A stretch of DNA of 32,695 bases from a virus: the IMG/VR virus record IMGVR_UViG_3300013120_000098, positions 1-32,695 of that record; one strand, given 5' to 3'. Shown here piece after piece: positions 6,713 through 13,933 of the stretch (position 1 is its first letter; the number at the start of each line of letters is the position of its first letter). Position numbers and translations under genes: made by a program. Under the pieces are notes generated by a model that worked only from the letters and a program-made list of their open reading frames with translations, had not been told where the DNA came from and made no database searches.

Positions 6713-7480
6713 ATGTCGGATCATGAATCGAATACGCAATGGTGGCTTTCCAAGTCTGATATTTATTGGACCCAGGCTGAACTCAGACAGTTGAAGGACG
6801 ACGTACCTGATCTTGATGAGTACTGGAAAATCTTCACCCTGTACGAGGACCCGTATGAATATACGCCCGGTCTGATAAGCCAGCACCAGGTCCGACGTCT
6901 AATCTTGCTTGATAGCGTCCAGCCCGAGTGCTGGTATGACAGCAATCCGGTCGTTGCAGACAGCGGAGCTTTCGTGCCTCGATCCGCGGTGGCCGCGATC
7001 GGCAAAATGTGCATCCCGTACGGAGTTGCTGTCGTCTTCGACCAGGGCCGTCTGTCATACATCGGACGCCGCGAACCGGTTGAGATGATAAAGGAACTCA
7101 TCCAGGGAATGGCCAAGCGATGCCGGTCCATGCAGAGTATCCTCCCACGGAGGCCCGGCGTGCGTCGCAAGCAACAGGTCGCTGATTGGTGGAGCGTCTT
7201 CGACCAGGAAGCCAAGTTCATCCTGGACCTGTACGCCGAAGAGCTTCGCTTCATGCCGACCAGCGTCCTGGAAGGTTATCGCCGTCGGGTGTCCCTGCTC
7301 AAACTTCAGCATGCTGTCTACCAGGTCCATCAGGGCTTCCGCAACTGGGAACCGCCAGAGGGTTCGCCCGAAGTCGTGTTGAAGCCTGTTGACGACGGTG
7401 GCCGTTTGCTGGGCGGAGTGGTCTGGCGCCTGGATACCTACGAGACCCAGGAGGGTCTAACATTTTTAGGACTGGGTTAA
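6713..7480 (+). CDS. Hypothetical protein following the origin
   Basis: The 255-aa product starts MSDHESNTQWWLSKSDIYW. The frame is open back to ATG 6641, but the extra 24 residues are encoded by the iterons (QPTTNQAQPTT), so the later start is preferred even though its ribosome-binding site is weak. The protein is rich in Trp, Tyr and charged residues. It has a likely alpha/beta N-terminal half and a helical C-terminal half with RRKQQVADWW and RRRVSLLKLQHAVYQ. No signal peptide, membrane segment or known motif is visible. Adjacent position suggests replication or its control. I do not recognise the family. Confidence 0.75.
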   Translation: MSDHESNTQWWLSKSDIYWTQAELRQLKDDVPDLDEYWKIFTLYEDPYEYTPGLISQHQVRRLILLDSVQPECWYDSNPVVADSGAFVPRSAVAAIGKMCIPYGVAVVFDQGRLSYIGRREPVEMIKELIQGMAKRCRSMQSILPRRPGVRRKQQVADWWSVFDQEAKFILDLYAEELRFMPTSVLEGYRRRVSLLKLQHAVYQVHQGFRNWEPPEGSPEVVLKPVDDGGRLLGGVVWRLDTYETQEGLTFLGLG

Positions 7481-7546
7481 AATCACTATATGTACGACGT
7501 ACTGGACGCCAGGTATTCTGAACCTACTCAACCAGAGGAGCCTATC

Positions 7547-7702
7547 ATGGAAGACCAACCAGTATACCAACTGAACCTGACTGAACATGAGAGACAGGTA
7601 CTTCAGGGACTCCTGGGCAAATATCTGGAGATTGATGTCCTCAGGAAGCTCTACAAGGACCTGGACCCTGACCAGTTGATTAACCTGGACCCTGAAGACT
7701 AA
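7547..7702 (+). CDS. Small hypothetical protein, 51 aa
   Basis: The start at 7547 is chosen because AGAGGAG lies 8 nt upstream; an earlier in-frame ATG (7490) has no such site. The product MEDQPVYQLNLTEHERQVLQ is acidic and probably all-helical, with LTEHERQVLQGLLGKYLE and EIDVLRKLYKDL helices. It resembles the small acidic regulators or inhibitors common in phage early regions, but no family is evident. A strong terminator follows at once, making it the last gene of the regulator-primase transcription unit. Confidence 0.65.
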   Translation: MEDQPVYQLNLTEHERQVLQGLLGKYLEIDVLRKLYKDLDPDQLINLDPED

Positions 7703-7709
7703 CTAACTA

Positions 7710-7738
7710 GGGGGTCTGTTATGGACCCCCATCTTTTT
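7710..7738 (+). terminator. Rho-independent terminator
   Basis: GGGGGTC (7710-7716) pairs with GACCCCC (7724-7730) across a 7-nt loop and is followed by TCTTTTTCT. It ends the rightward operon that begins at the promoter near 3581. Confidence 0.85.
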
Positions 7739-7760
7739 CTGTCTTTCTTGCAAATAGTGG

Positions 7761-7789
7761 TTTACAGCCAGGCTCACTGGGTGTATCTT
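7761..7789 (+). promoter_or_regulatory. Sigma70-type promoter TTTACA-17-TATCTT
   Basis: TTTACA (7761-7766) and TATCTT (7784-7789) are 17 bp apart, just behind a terminator and about 25 bp before the start region of the next small gene. It opens a new transcription unit. Confidence 0.7.
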
Positions 7790-7814
7790 ATATTTATAGC
7801 AAGGAGTACAGACC

Positions 7815-7982
7815 ATGATGACCAAGTTCGAAAAAATCCGCCAGGCTGTTATCGACCTGGAAATCGCCGAGCGCAACGTCCGTAAGTACGAAATGACCGG
7901 CACCACCCAGCAGCAGGTTAACGCCGACGCCGACCTGATGATTGCCCGCAAGGCTCTCAGCGACGCTCGCAAAGGACGCTAA
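7815..7982 (+). CDS. Small helical hypothetical protein, 55 aa
   Basis: The product begins MMTKFEKIRQAVIDLEIAER and ends SDARKGR. AGCAAGGAGTACAGACC precedes the double ATG (7815 and 7818), close to the leader shared by other early genes. The sequence looks like one long charged helix or helical hairpin, with IRQAVIDLEIAERNVRKYE and DADLMIARKALSDARK segments. It ends one base before the ATG of the next gene, so the two are probably coupled. No family recognised. Confidence 0.7.
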   Translation: MMTKFEKIRQAVIDLEIAERNVRKYEMTGTTQQQVNADADLMIARKALSDARKGR

Positions 7983-7983
7983 G

Positions 7984-8265
7984 ATGATCCTCCAGTTCGA
8001 TACTGCCAAAGGCTACACGGTCCACGCTGAACTCCAGCGTGGCACCGATCCACTGGACGGGACAATCGGTCTCTACGCCAACGAAATCTCGGGGCGTACA
8101 CTGCGTGCGCTCCAAGCAAATCACGTCGTCGAAATCTCCGACCAGGGTGGCAACTACCTGGACATCCTGGTGGAAGACCTGGACGAAGCGAAGGTCGTGC
8201 TGGACCTCCTTGAGGCGCATGGCACCGACATGGATCAAGTTGCTGTCGAGTTCGACGGCGAGTAA
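7984..8265 (+). CDS. Hypothetical protein, 93 aa
   Basis: ATG 7984 is preceded by AAAGGA and lies just after the stop of the upstream gene; an earlier in-frame start at 7942 would overlap that gene heavily. The acidic product alternates short strands (MILQFDTAKGYTVHAEL, HVVEISDQGGNYLDILV) with a helix (DLDEAKVVLDLLEAHG). This suggests a small alpha/beta fold. It is followed by a GC-rich hairpin. Neither homology nor function is apparent. Confidence 0.75.
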   Translation: MILQFDTAKGYTVHAELQRGTDPLDGTIGLYANEISGRTLRALQANHVVEISDQGGNYLDILVEDLDEAKVVLDLLEAHGTDMDQVAVEFDGE

Positions 8266-8275
8266 CTAACCTGGA

Positions 8276-8296
8276 CCCGGGCCATTTGCGCCCGGG
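8276..8296 (+). terminator. GC-rich hairpin CCCGGGC/GCCCGGG
   Basis: A 7-bp perfect stem with a 7-nt loop lies between two small genes. No T run follows, so termination would be weak; mRNA 3' protection is an alternative. Confidence 0.45.
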
Positions 8297-8321
8297 CCAA
8301 CCACAGCAAAGGACTGACCAA

Positions 8322-8606
8322 ATGCCCCAAGCCGGTGATATGACCTGCCGCTCCATTGGTACTCGCCAAGGTATCTACCGCCCTCAAGTCGGGTACTACT
8401 ACTATAGCGAGAAGTACGACGGTATCTTCTGCGAGGTGTTCGACCTGCCCATCCCTGCCTACCGAGACCGGGCGAAGGCGGTCAAAGCAGCACGCGAGTG
8501 GATGAAGCGTCCTGGTTCCCAGGAAGCGATCATCGCTGCCAAGCAGGTCCGGTCTGGACTGGACAAGAAGCAGACCGTCCGCGACATTCTCAAGCGCGTT
8601 GAATAA
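8322..8606 (+). CDS. Hypothetical protein, 94 aa
   Basis: The start at 8322 follows CAGCAAAGGACTGACCAA, the early-gene leader; a longer frame from 8286 lacks such a site. The product has an N-terminal region with four consecutive Tyr (GYYYYSEKYDG), a short EVFDLPIPAY strand and a basic helical C-terminus (RAKAVKAAREWMKRPG, QTVRDILKRVE). Size and location suit an accessory host-takeover factor, but this is not shown by the sequence. No family recognised. Confidence 0.75.
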   Translation: MPQAGDMTCRSIGTRQGIYRPQVGYYYYSEKYDGIFCEVFDLPIPAYRDRAKAVKAAREWMKRPGSQEAIIAAKQVRSGLDKKQTVRDILKRVE

Positions 8607-8614
8607 GTGACAGG

Positions 8615-8636
8615 GGCCCGGGAGACCGGGCCTTTT
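8615..8636 (+). terminator. Rho-independent terminator with GAGA tetraloop
   Basis: GGCCCGG and CCGGGCC form a 7-bp stem closed by a GAGA tetraloop and are followed by TTTT. It closes the unit of small genes that begins at 7761. Confidence 0.8.
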
Positions 8637-8643
8637 CATGACG

Positions 8644-8672
8644 TTTACTTTTGGGTCATCCTGGCCTAGCGT
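8644..8672 (+). promoter_or_regulatory. Promoter of the proline-rich/NusG-like pair
   Basis: TTTACT (8644-8649), a 17-bp spacer and TAGCGT (8667-8672) follow a terminator. From TTTACT onward 18 of 19 bases match the promoter at 3581, including TGGGTCATC (8652-8660). The weak -10 box suggests dependence on an activator or low basal activity. Confidence 0.55.
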
Positions 8673-8697
8673 AGGCCTGTAAGCAAAGGAACGGACC

Positions 8698-9069
8698 ATG
8701 ACCTATTACCACGAGACCAGGAAGGACGCCGAAGCCAAGGCAGCGCAGTTCTCCGAGCACTTCCATACCAAGGCTGAGCTTGAACCATATAACGGCTGGG
8801 TGATCGTCCTCGTGCCCAAGAGCGCTGACGTACTGAAGTGGCCCTTGGCCGACCTGCTGGATCATGCCGAGATTGAGTTCCCGACCAGGCTGAGCAAGCA
8901 CCGTCGCGAGAAGGTCCGCCCACCGAAGATCGAGAAGGACAAGCCTGCCAGGAAGGCTCCGCCACCACCGCCTCCCCCGCCACCTCCGCCAAGTGGAGCG
9001 ACGGTGGCCGCTCCTAAGCCTGTGGCGCCTCCGCCACCTCCTCCTAAACCACCGGTACCTGCTACATGA
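8698..9069 (+). CDS. Hypothetical protein with polyproline tail
   Basis: This 123-aa protein has a folded-looking N-terminal domain (MTYYHETRKDAEAKAAQFSE to about residue 70), a basic stretch, then 11 consecutive prolines and a second run of six. The Pro codons are mixed CCG, CCA, CCT and CCC, so the run is not simple DNA slippage and appears selected. Such tracts form stiff rods and stall ribosomes unless EF-P acts. The start follows AAGCAAAGGAACGGACC. The stop overlaps the next gene's ATG (ATGA at 9066-9069), so output of the NusG-like protein may depend on translation through the tract. No function can be named. Confidence 0.8.
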   Translation: MTYYHETRKDAEAKAAQFSEHFHTKAELEPYNGWVIVLVPKSADVLKWPLADLLDHAEIEFPTRLSKHRREKVRPPKIEKDKPARKAPPPPPPPPPPPSGATVAAPKPVAPPPPPPKPPVPAT

Positions 9070-9614
9070 AGTTCTCTGTCTATTCGTGCCGTCTTACTTT
9101 CGAGCTATGCACCGAGGCCAAGCAAGCGGGGTTCCAGCATGTTTGGACCCCGCATCGTCTTGCCAGGAAGCTGCGATCGCCTAAGAACCGGTTCCCGTAC
9201 GTCGAGGAAGTGTGGGAAGCCGCCGTGCCTGGCTACGTGTACGGACCGGCCAAGGACCAGGCCAGGTTCAGGAACTGGTGCCCAGCCAAGTTCAACCTGT
9301 CCCCGCTCACTGAGTTCTATGGTCCGCCTGGCTTGCCCAAGCACCTTCATACCAACTTCATTCGAGCCGCAACCGTCGATCTGGAAGACCTCCAGGATCA
9401 CGACGCCGCGGTGCGAGCCCTGCACCGGCTGCTGGATGCCAGGCCTGCCCGGCCTGAGTATAGCCCAGGCGACGTCGTGGAGCTTGAGCACGCTGGCGCA
9501 GTGGTACAGGGCGTGATCCACAATTTTAAAAGTAACAACCGCGTGAGAATTAGAATTAGCCTCGGCTTTATTACTACCAATCTAAATCAGATTAAAAAAG
9601 TGGTTAATGGATAA
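9066..9614 (+). CDS. NusG-like transcription elongation/antitermination factor
   Basis: The 182-aa product has the outline of a NusG/RfaH-type protein. An N-terminal domain begins MKFSVYSCRL and reaches a WEAAVPGYVYG motif (50-60) that matches the conserved PGYVFV of NusG N-terminal domains. A linker leads to a C-terminal KOW-like barrel with YSPGDVVELEHAGAVVQGVI (132-151). NusG paralogues bind RNA polymerase and change pausing and termination. Its gene is the last before the promoter of the 23-kb structural operon, so it is a good candidate for the late antiterminator. The 3' end is AT-richer than the rest. Fold recognition by eye is moderately sure; the role is inferred. Confidence 0.65.
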   Translation: MKFSVYSCRLTFELCTEAKQAGFQHVWTPHRLARKLRSPKNRFPYVEEVWEAAVPGYVYGPAKDQARFRNWCPAKFNLSPLTEFYGPPGLPKHLHTNFIRAATVDLEDLQDHDAAVRALHRLLDARPARPEYSPGDVVELEHAGAVVQGVIHNFKSNNRVRIRISLGFITTNLNQIKKVVNG

Positions 9615-9633
9615 AATTGATGAAAAATCACGG

Positions 9634-9662
9634 TTTACTTAAAACAGGCCCCAACCTATATT
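9634..9662 (+). promoter_or_regulatory. Late promoter TTTACT-17-TATATT
   Basis: TTTACT (9634-9639) and TATATT (9657-9662) are 17 bp apart, in the gap before the small terminase gene. No other clear promoter is seen in the structural region, so this probably drives the late operon. Confidence 0.7.
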
Positions 9663-9665
9663 CAG

Positions 9666-9740
9666 TATAAGCTAATTGCACGCGGAGCGGCGATAAGGCG
9701 GATTGGACAGGTTTTGAGCCCTGTCTGCAACGCGGGGGAA
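9666..9740 (+). promoter_or_regulatory. Structured late leader RNA, possible antitermination site
   Basis: The leader between the late promoter and the terminase gene contains GACAGG/CCTGTC (9706-9711 and 9720-9725) with an 8-nt loop. It is bracketed by TGCACGCGG (about 9678) and TGCAACGCGG (about 9726). A structured leader at the head of a long late operon, next to a NusG-like gene, suggests a recruitment site. The function is inferred. Confidence 0.35.
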
Positions 9741-9765
9741 AGACACTTTAGAGGAAGTCAACCAA

Positions 9766-10242
9766 ATGGGATATGCAGAGCAGTTACTGACCGGCCGTCA
9801 GCGCAGCACGCTTTATACCGATCCTGGCGACTTTCTCATTGCCGCGGCCGATTACTTCCAGTGGTGCGAGGATCACCCCATCCTGGAAGAACAGGTCAAC
9901 GTCTGGCAGGGTAGCGTCGTACGAACCGACCTCAAGAAGTGCAGGGCCTTCACCAAGACCGGCCTGGCCAATCACCTGGGTATCCCGGTCAGTCGCTTGA
10001 CCACCTACAAGGAGAAAGGCGACGACTGGGCAGAGGTCATGGCGCTCATCGAGCAGGTTATCTACACCCAGAAGTTCGAGCAAGCCGCGGCTGGCACCCT
10101 GAACGCCAGCATCGTGACTCGCGACCTGGGCCTGGCAGACAAGCAGGACTTCTCCTCGTCCGACGGTACCATGGCTAGCAAGCCGACGGTCATTGAATTC
10201 GTTTCACCTGAGATTGATGAAAATGACGACGGCGACAGCTAA
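9766..10242 (+). CDS. terS: Small terminase subunit (P22 gp3-like)
   Basis: The 158-aa protein resembles the gp3-type DNA-packaging family: a YFQWCEDHPI motif, a KKCRAFTKTGLANHLG helix-turn-helix, and VIYTQKFEQAAAGTLNASIVTRDLGLADK near the C-terminus, which closely parallels P22 gp3. The small subunit forms a ring, recognises the packaging site and stimulates the large subunit. GAGGAAGTC precedes the ATG. Its end overlaps the large-subunit gene. A gp3-type recogniser would fit headful packaging from a pac site, but no cut site is visible here. Confidence 0.9.
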   Translation: MGYAEQLLTGRQRSTLYTDPGDFLIAAADYFQWCEDHPILEEQVNVWQGSVVRTDLKKCRAFTKTGLANHLGIPVSRLTTYKEKGDDWAEVMALIEQVIYTQKFEQAAAGTLNASIVTRDLGLADKQDFSSSDGTMASKPTVIEFVSPEIDENDDGDS

Positions 10243-11491
10243 GGCACCGGTCAAGGTTCAAATCCAGGAGATACCGAAGATCACCCGAGCGTTCGCCAAG
10301 CCGGCGTACACTCGGGTCTTCCGCGGTGGCCGAGGCGGAGGCAAGACCCAGGCGATCGCCAAGCGGACTGCCCTGAGGATTTACCAGCTTGCCGAAGTCG
10401 GCGTCGAAGGCGTCTACCTCTCGTCGCGTGAGCACCTCAACTCGCTTGACGAAAGCTCTATGGCCGAAATCAAACAAGCTATCAAGTCTGAGCCCTTCCT
10501 GGCCGACTACTTCGAGCTTGGTGAGAAGTACGTCAGGACCAAAAACCGACGCATTTCATATGCGTTCACTGGCCTCCGTACGAACCTGGACAGCATCAAG
10601 TCCAAGTCGCGTATCGTAGGCAATTGGACGGACGAGGCCGAGAACGTCTCAGACGCAGCCTGGCGCAAGCTCATCCCGACTATCCGCTCGGAAGGACCCG
10701 AAGGCGGTGGCTGGTACGCCGAGAACCTGATTACCTACAACCCTGAGTCGGAGCACAGCGCGACGCATCAGCGGTTCGTCGCTACCCCTGACGATCATAC
10801 GATCGTGACGGACATCAACTGGCGGGACAATCCCTGGTTCCCGAAAATCCTGGACATCGCGCGGCTCAACGACATGAAGCTGCGCCCGGATACATACGAT
10901 CACGTCTGGGAAGGCGCGTTCCTCACTCTGACCGAAGCTCAGATCTTCCGGAACAAATACCGGGTTGACGAGTTCGAGGTCAAGGAAGGCTGGCAGGGCC
11001 CATATTACGGTATGGACTTCGGCTTCGCCAAGGACCCCACGACGGCCGTGGAATGCTGGATAAACGGGAACACCCTGTATATCCGGCGCGACTGCGGTAA
11101 GGTCGAGCTAGAGCTTGACCATACCAGCAAGTTCTTCAAGGACAGGCTGCCAGGCATTGAACGCTTCGTGACACGCGCCGACTCCGCTCGGCCTGAGTCC
11201 ATCAGCTATCTCAAGCGCCATGGCCTGGCTCGCATGGAGAGCGTGAAGAAATGGCCTGGCTCGGTCGAGGACGGCATTGAGTTCATCAAGAGCTTTGACG
11301 AGGTGGTCATTCATCCCGACGCAGAAGGTACTGCCAGGGAGTTCAGGCTCTACAGCTACAAGGTCGACCGGTTGAGCGGTGACATCCTGCCCATCGTGGT
11401 GGACGATCACAACCACTATATCGACGCAATTCGATACGCCCTTGCGCCGATGATGAAGCGCTCTGGCTACAACCTCAAAGGGATTTTCTGA
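10217..11491 (+). CDS. terL: Large terminase subunit
   Basis: This is the packaging motor, an ATPase plus nuclease docked on the portal. Counting from ATG 10217, Walker A is GGRGGGKT (37-44) and Walker B ends in TDEAE, with D139 and E140. The nuclease domain shows YGMDFGFAKDP (D267), an internal RADSARPE (D322) and HNHYIDAIRYAL (D403), the acidic residues expected for RNase H-like metal binding. At 424 aa it has normal length. A longer frame from TTG 10193 is possible but starts deeper inside the small-subunit gene. Its stop overlaps the portal ATG. Confidence 0.95.
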   Translation: MKMTTATAKAPVKVQIQEIPKITRAFAKPAYTRVFRGGRGGGKTQAIAKRTALRIYQLAEVGVEGVYLSSREHLNSLDESSMAEIKQAIKSEPFLADYFELGEKYVRTKNRRISYAFTGLRTNLDSIKSKSRIVGNWTDEAENVSDAAWRKLIPTIRSEGPEGGGWYAENLITYNPESEHSATHQRFVATPDDHTIVTDINWRDNPWFPKILDIARLNDMKLRPDTYDHVWEGAFLTLTEAQIFRNKYRVDEFEVKEGWQGPYYGMDFGFAKDPTTAVECWINGNTLYIRRDCGKVELELDHTSKFFKDRLPGIERFVTRADSARPESISYLKRHGLARMESVKKWPGSVEDGIEFIKSFDEVVIHPDAEGTAREFRLYSYKVDRLSGDILPIVVDDHNHYIDAIRYALAPMMKRSGYNLKGIF

Positions 11492-12846
11492 TGCTGCATA
11501 TGATCAGAGACGGGCTGGTAAACCTTGCCTCTGGCATGGGCACCATCCGGGACAAAGGCGGGCAGGGCGACTATATCCGTACGCGGATCGCACGGCATAA
11601 GCTCATCGATACCTATTACGCGTCGAGCATGGTGCGTAAGATCATCGAAATCCCGGCCGAGGACGCGGTTCGCCAGTGGCGCGAATGGCAAGCCAAAGGC
11701 TCGGACATCGACAAGATTGAGGCCCTGGAGAAGAAGCTGAACCTGAAGCAGAAAGTCTACCAGGCACGTCGCATGGCTCGCCTGCTCGGCTTCTCGGCTA
11801 TCCTGATCGGTGACGGATCGAACGACCCCAGCCAGCCTATCGTTCCTGGCCTGCGTGACCTGCGCTACCTGACGGTCCTGGAGCCTAGCGACCTGGCGAT
11901 CGGCGAAATCGAGCTTGATCCCATGTCGCCTTACTTCCGTCAGCCTGCATACTGGCGGTTCATGAGTGCGACCGGTGGCCACTTGAAGGTCCATCCGTCC
12001 AGGCTCGCGATCTTCCACGGTATCGCGCCGCTCTCGACGTTCAGCAGCGAGCGCTCGACGTACGACGGGGGTGAGAGCGTGCTGACCGGCATGATTGACG
12101 CAATCAAGCGCGTCGACGAGACAGCCGGCAACATCCTCAGCCTGGTCTACGAGGGCAAAGTCGATGTGATCCGCATCAAGGACTTCATGGACAACCTGCG
12201 CACACAGGGCGACGAATACACTGAGCAGATGATGAAGCGTCTGAGCCTGGCCATGTCGGCCAAGGGCAACAACGGGACGCTCATCCTCGACGCTGAAGAG
12301 GAATACGACCAGAAGCAAACCAACTTCGGCGGTCTTGGCGAGATTATCGACAAGTTCATGGTGTTGGCTTCCGCTTCTGCGGGAATGCCGATGACGCTTC
12401 TGTTCGGAACTTCGCCTGCTGGCCTCAACGCCACTGGCGAGTCCGACGTACGCAACTACTACGACCGGGTGAAGGTACAGCAGGAACTTCACATGTCCCC
12501 GGCCATGTCGTTGTTGGATGAGTGCCTAATCTGGACAGCCTTGGGCTCTCGCCCTGCCGAACTCCACTATAACTGGCGACCGCTCTGGCAAGAGAGCGCC
12601 AAGGAGAAGGCCGAGAACGCCGACAAGATCACGTCGGCGGCGCAGAAATTCCACGCGCTGGGCGGGACGAGCCCCGAAGCCATCACGGAAGCCACCACGA
12701 ACGCCCTGGTCGAGGCTGGCACTTTCTCAGGCCTGGAAGCCGCGATGAAGCGGTACCCGGGAGTAGACGACGCCGACCCTGCTGAAGACGGCGCCGACAT
12801 CAAGCGTCCTGGAGACGAGGAGAACGATGATGACACTGCGGTTTAA
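11491..12846 (+). CDS. Portal protein (DUF1073/Phage_portal_3 type)
   Basis: The 451-aa protein matches the DUF1073-type portal family: a RHKLIDTYYASSMVRKIIEIPAED start region, an ARLLGFSAILIG strand, FHGIAPL, and a late GMPMTLLFGTSPAGLNATGESD motif. The portal forms the 12-subunit ring through which DNA enters and leaves the head. The C-terminal end is acidic. Databases often label this family with anti-CBASS Acb1 because some members carry that domain; length here fits the portal alone. The start overlaps the terminase stop and the 3' end overlaps the protease gene. Confidence 0.9.
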   Translation: MLHMIRDGLVNLASGMGTIRDKGGQGDYIRTRIARHKLIDTYYASSMVRKIIEIPAEDAVRQWREWQAKGSDIDKIEALEKKLNLKQKVYQARRMARLLGFSAILIGDGSNDPSQPIVPGLRDLRYLTVLEPSDLAIGEIELDPMSPYFRQPAYWRFMSATGGHLKVHPSRLAIFHGIAPLSTFSSERSTYDGGESVLTGMIDAIKRVDETAGNILSLVYEGKVDVIRIKDFMDNLRTQGDEYTEQMMKRLSLAMSAKGNNGTLILDAEEEYDQKQTNFGGLGEIIDKFMVLASASAGMPMTLLFGTSPAGLNATGESDVRNYYDRVKVQQELHMSPAMSLLDECLIWTALGSRPAELHYNWRPLWQESAKEKAENADKITSAAQKFHALGGTSPEAITEATTNALVEAGTFSGLEAAMKRYPGVDDADPAEDGADIKRPGDEENDDDTAV

Positions 12847-13930
12847 CGACGCCGCCGAAATCAAGGGTGCTCGTCTCACTAACGACGGGTACCTCGTGGC
12901 CGAGGCTTTCGTAGCTCGCGAAGGCGTCCAGACTTACCTGGGCTCCGAGGTGGGAATGCCTGACCGGGAGTTTGTCCGGGTCTACCGGCCTGCGTCGGAA
13001 GTGACCGACGCGAAGAGCGTGCAGGGCTACAGCCACACGCCGATCACCATGGGTCACCCCAAGGACTTTGTCGACGCAAAGAACTGGGCCTCGCTTGCCA
13101 AGGGCGAGGTCTCCACGGAGGCTGAATGGCGTGACGGGAAGCTCAAGCTGCCTCTGATCATCAAGGACTCAGACGCGATCGCCGCGGTTCAGTCCGGTAC
13201 CCGGGAGCTTTCCGCCGGCTACCTGAGCGAAATCGAGTTCACGGACGGAGTGAGTCCCTCTGGCGAGGCGTACGACGCCGTGCAAAAGAACATCCGCATC
13301 AACCACCTTGCCATTGTGGCAGCCGGTCGAGCGGGTAGCGAGTGCCGCATCGGTGATGCGGATACCTGGGGCTCAGCCCCGATCACCATGAGCAAGGAAA
13401 AGGGGGAAACCATGCCCGATGCTCTCAAGACGGTGGTGCTGGGTGACCAGGCCGCTGCAATGACCGCCGAAGCTGCGGCCACCGTGGAGGCTTTCAAGGC
13501 CGACACGACCAAGAAGCTGGCTGACGCCGAGGCTGCGCGCGAAGCTGCGGTCAAGGCGAAGGACACCGCCGAGGCTGCGCGCGACGAAGCCCTGGGCAAG
13601 GTCCTGACTGCCGACGCTCTGGACGCTCGCGTCGCAGAACGTGCCGAACTCCTGGCTCGTGCCCAGAAGCTCGCCCCTGAGGTGAAGCTGGCCGGTCTGG
13701 GCGACGAAGCGATCCGCACCGCGGTCGTCAAGGTCCGCTGCGGTGACTCCGCTGTGGAAGGTAAGAGCGCCGACTACATCGCTGCTCGGTTCGACGGTCT
13801 CGCCGAGACCAAATCGGCCGACCCGATCCGCGGCGCATTCAAAGACGCGGCTCCGCGTCAGATCAACGACGCCGACCATGGCTGGGGCCAAGTCCTCACG
13901 TCCACTGGTCTTGCCAAGAAGGGGGCTTAA
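12827..13930 (+). CDS. Prohead protease fused to scaffold (DUF2213-like)
   Basis: The N-terminal 190 residues look like a DUF2213-type capsid maturation protease, with GYSHTPITMGHP (His70, His77), GTRELSAGY (Ser129) and NHLAIVAAGRAG. The C-terminal half is Ala- and Lys-rich, helical and probably coiled (about 205-275), as in scaffold proteins. An internal ATG at 13412 with its own ribosome-binding site could give scaffold alone. The protease trims scaffold and capsid during head maturation. GAGGAG precedes a double ATG (12827 and 12830). The gene sits between portal and decoration protein, its usual place. Confidence 0.9.
   Translation: MMTLRFNDAAEIKGARLTNDGYLVAEAFVAREGVQTYLGSEVGMPDREFVRVYRPASEVTDAKSVQGYSHTPITMGHPKDFVDAKNWASLAKGEVSTEAEWRDGKLKLPLIIKDSDAIAAVQSGTRELSAGYLSEIEFTDGVSPSGEAYDAVQKNIRINHLAIVAAGRAGSECRIGDADTWGSAPITMSKEKGETMPDALKTVVLGDQAAAMTAEAAATVEAFKADTTKKLADAEAAREAAVKAKDTAEAARDEALGKVLTADALDARVAERAELLARAQKLAPEVKLAGLGDEAIRTAVVKVRCGDSAVEGKSADYIAARFDGLAETKSADPIRGAFKDAAPRQINDADHGWGQVLTSTGLAKKGA
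13412..13930 (+). CDS. Nested scaffold protein from an in-frame internal start
   Basis: ATG 13412 (Met196 of the protease-scaffold) lies in the protease frame and is preceded by AAGGGGGAAACC, a strong ribosome-binding site inside a coding sequence. It would give a 172-aa helical, Ala-rich protein that begins MPDALKTVVLGDQ. This arrangement parallels lambda C/Nu3, where scaffold is made in excess from within the protease gene. Confidence 0.65.
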   Translation: MPDALKTVVLGDQAAAMTAEAAATVEAFKADTTKKLADAEAAREAAVKAKDTAEAARDEALGKVLTADALDARVAERAELLARAQKLAPEVKLAGLGDEAIRTAVVKVRCGDSAVEGKSADYIAARFDGLAETKSADPIRGAFKDAAPRQINDADHGWGQVLTSTGLAKKGA

Positions 13931-13933
13931 GCC

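Noticed and set aside
10193-10216. Upstream TTG start for the large terminase
   Set aside because: It would overlap the small-subunit gene by 50 nt and has no ribosome-binding site; ATG 10217 gives the usual length and keeps the N-terminus short.
11491-12846. Anti-CBASS Acb1 function for the portal-like protein
   Set aside because: The database name of this family reflects fused members. The length and sequence here fit the portal only; no phosphodiesterase HxT motif pair was noticed.
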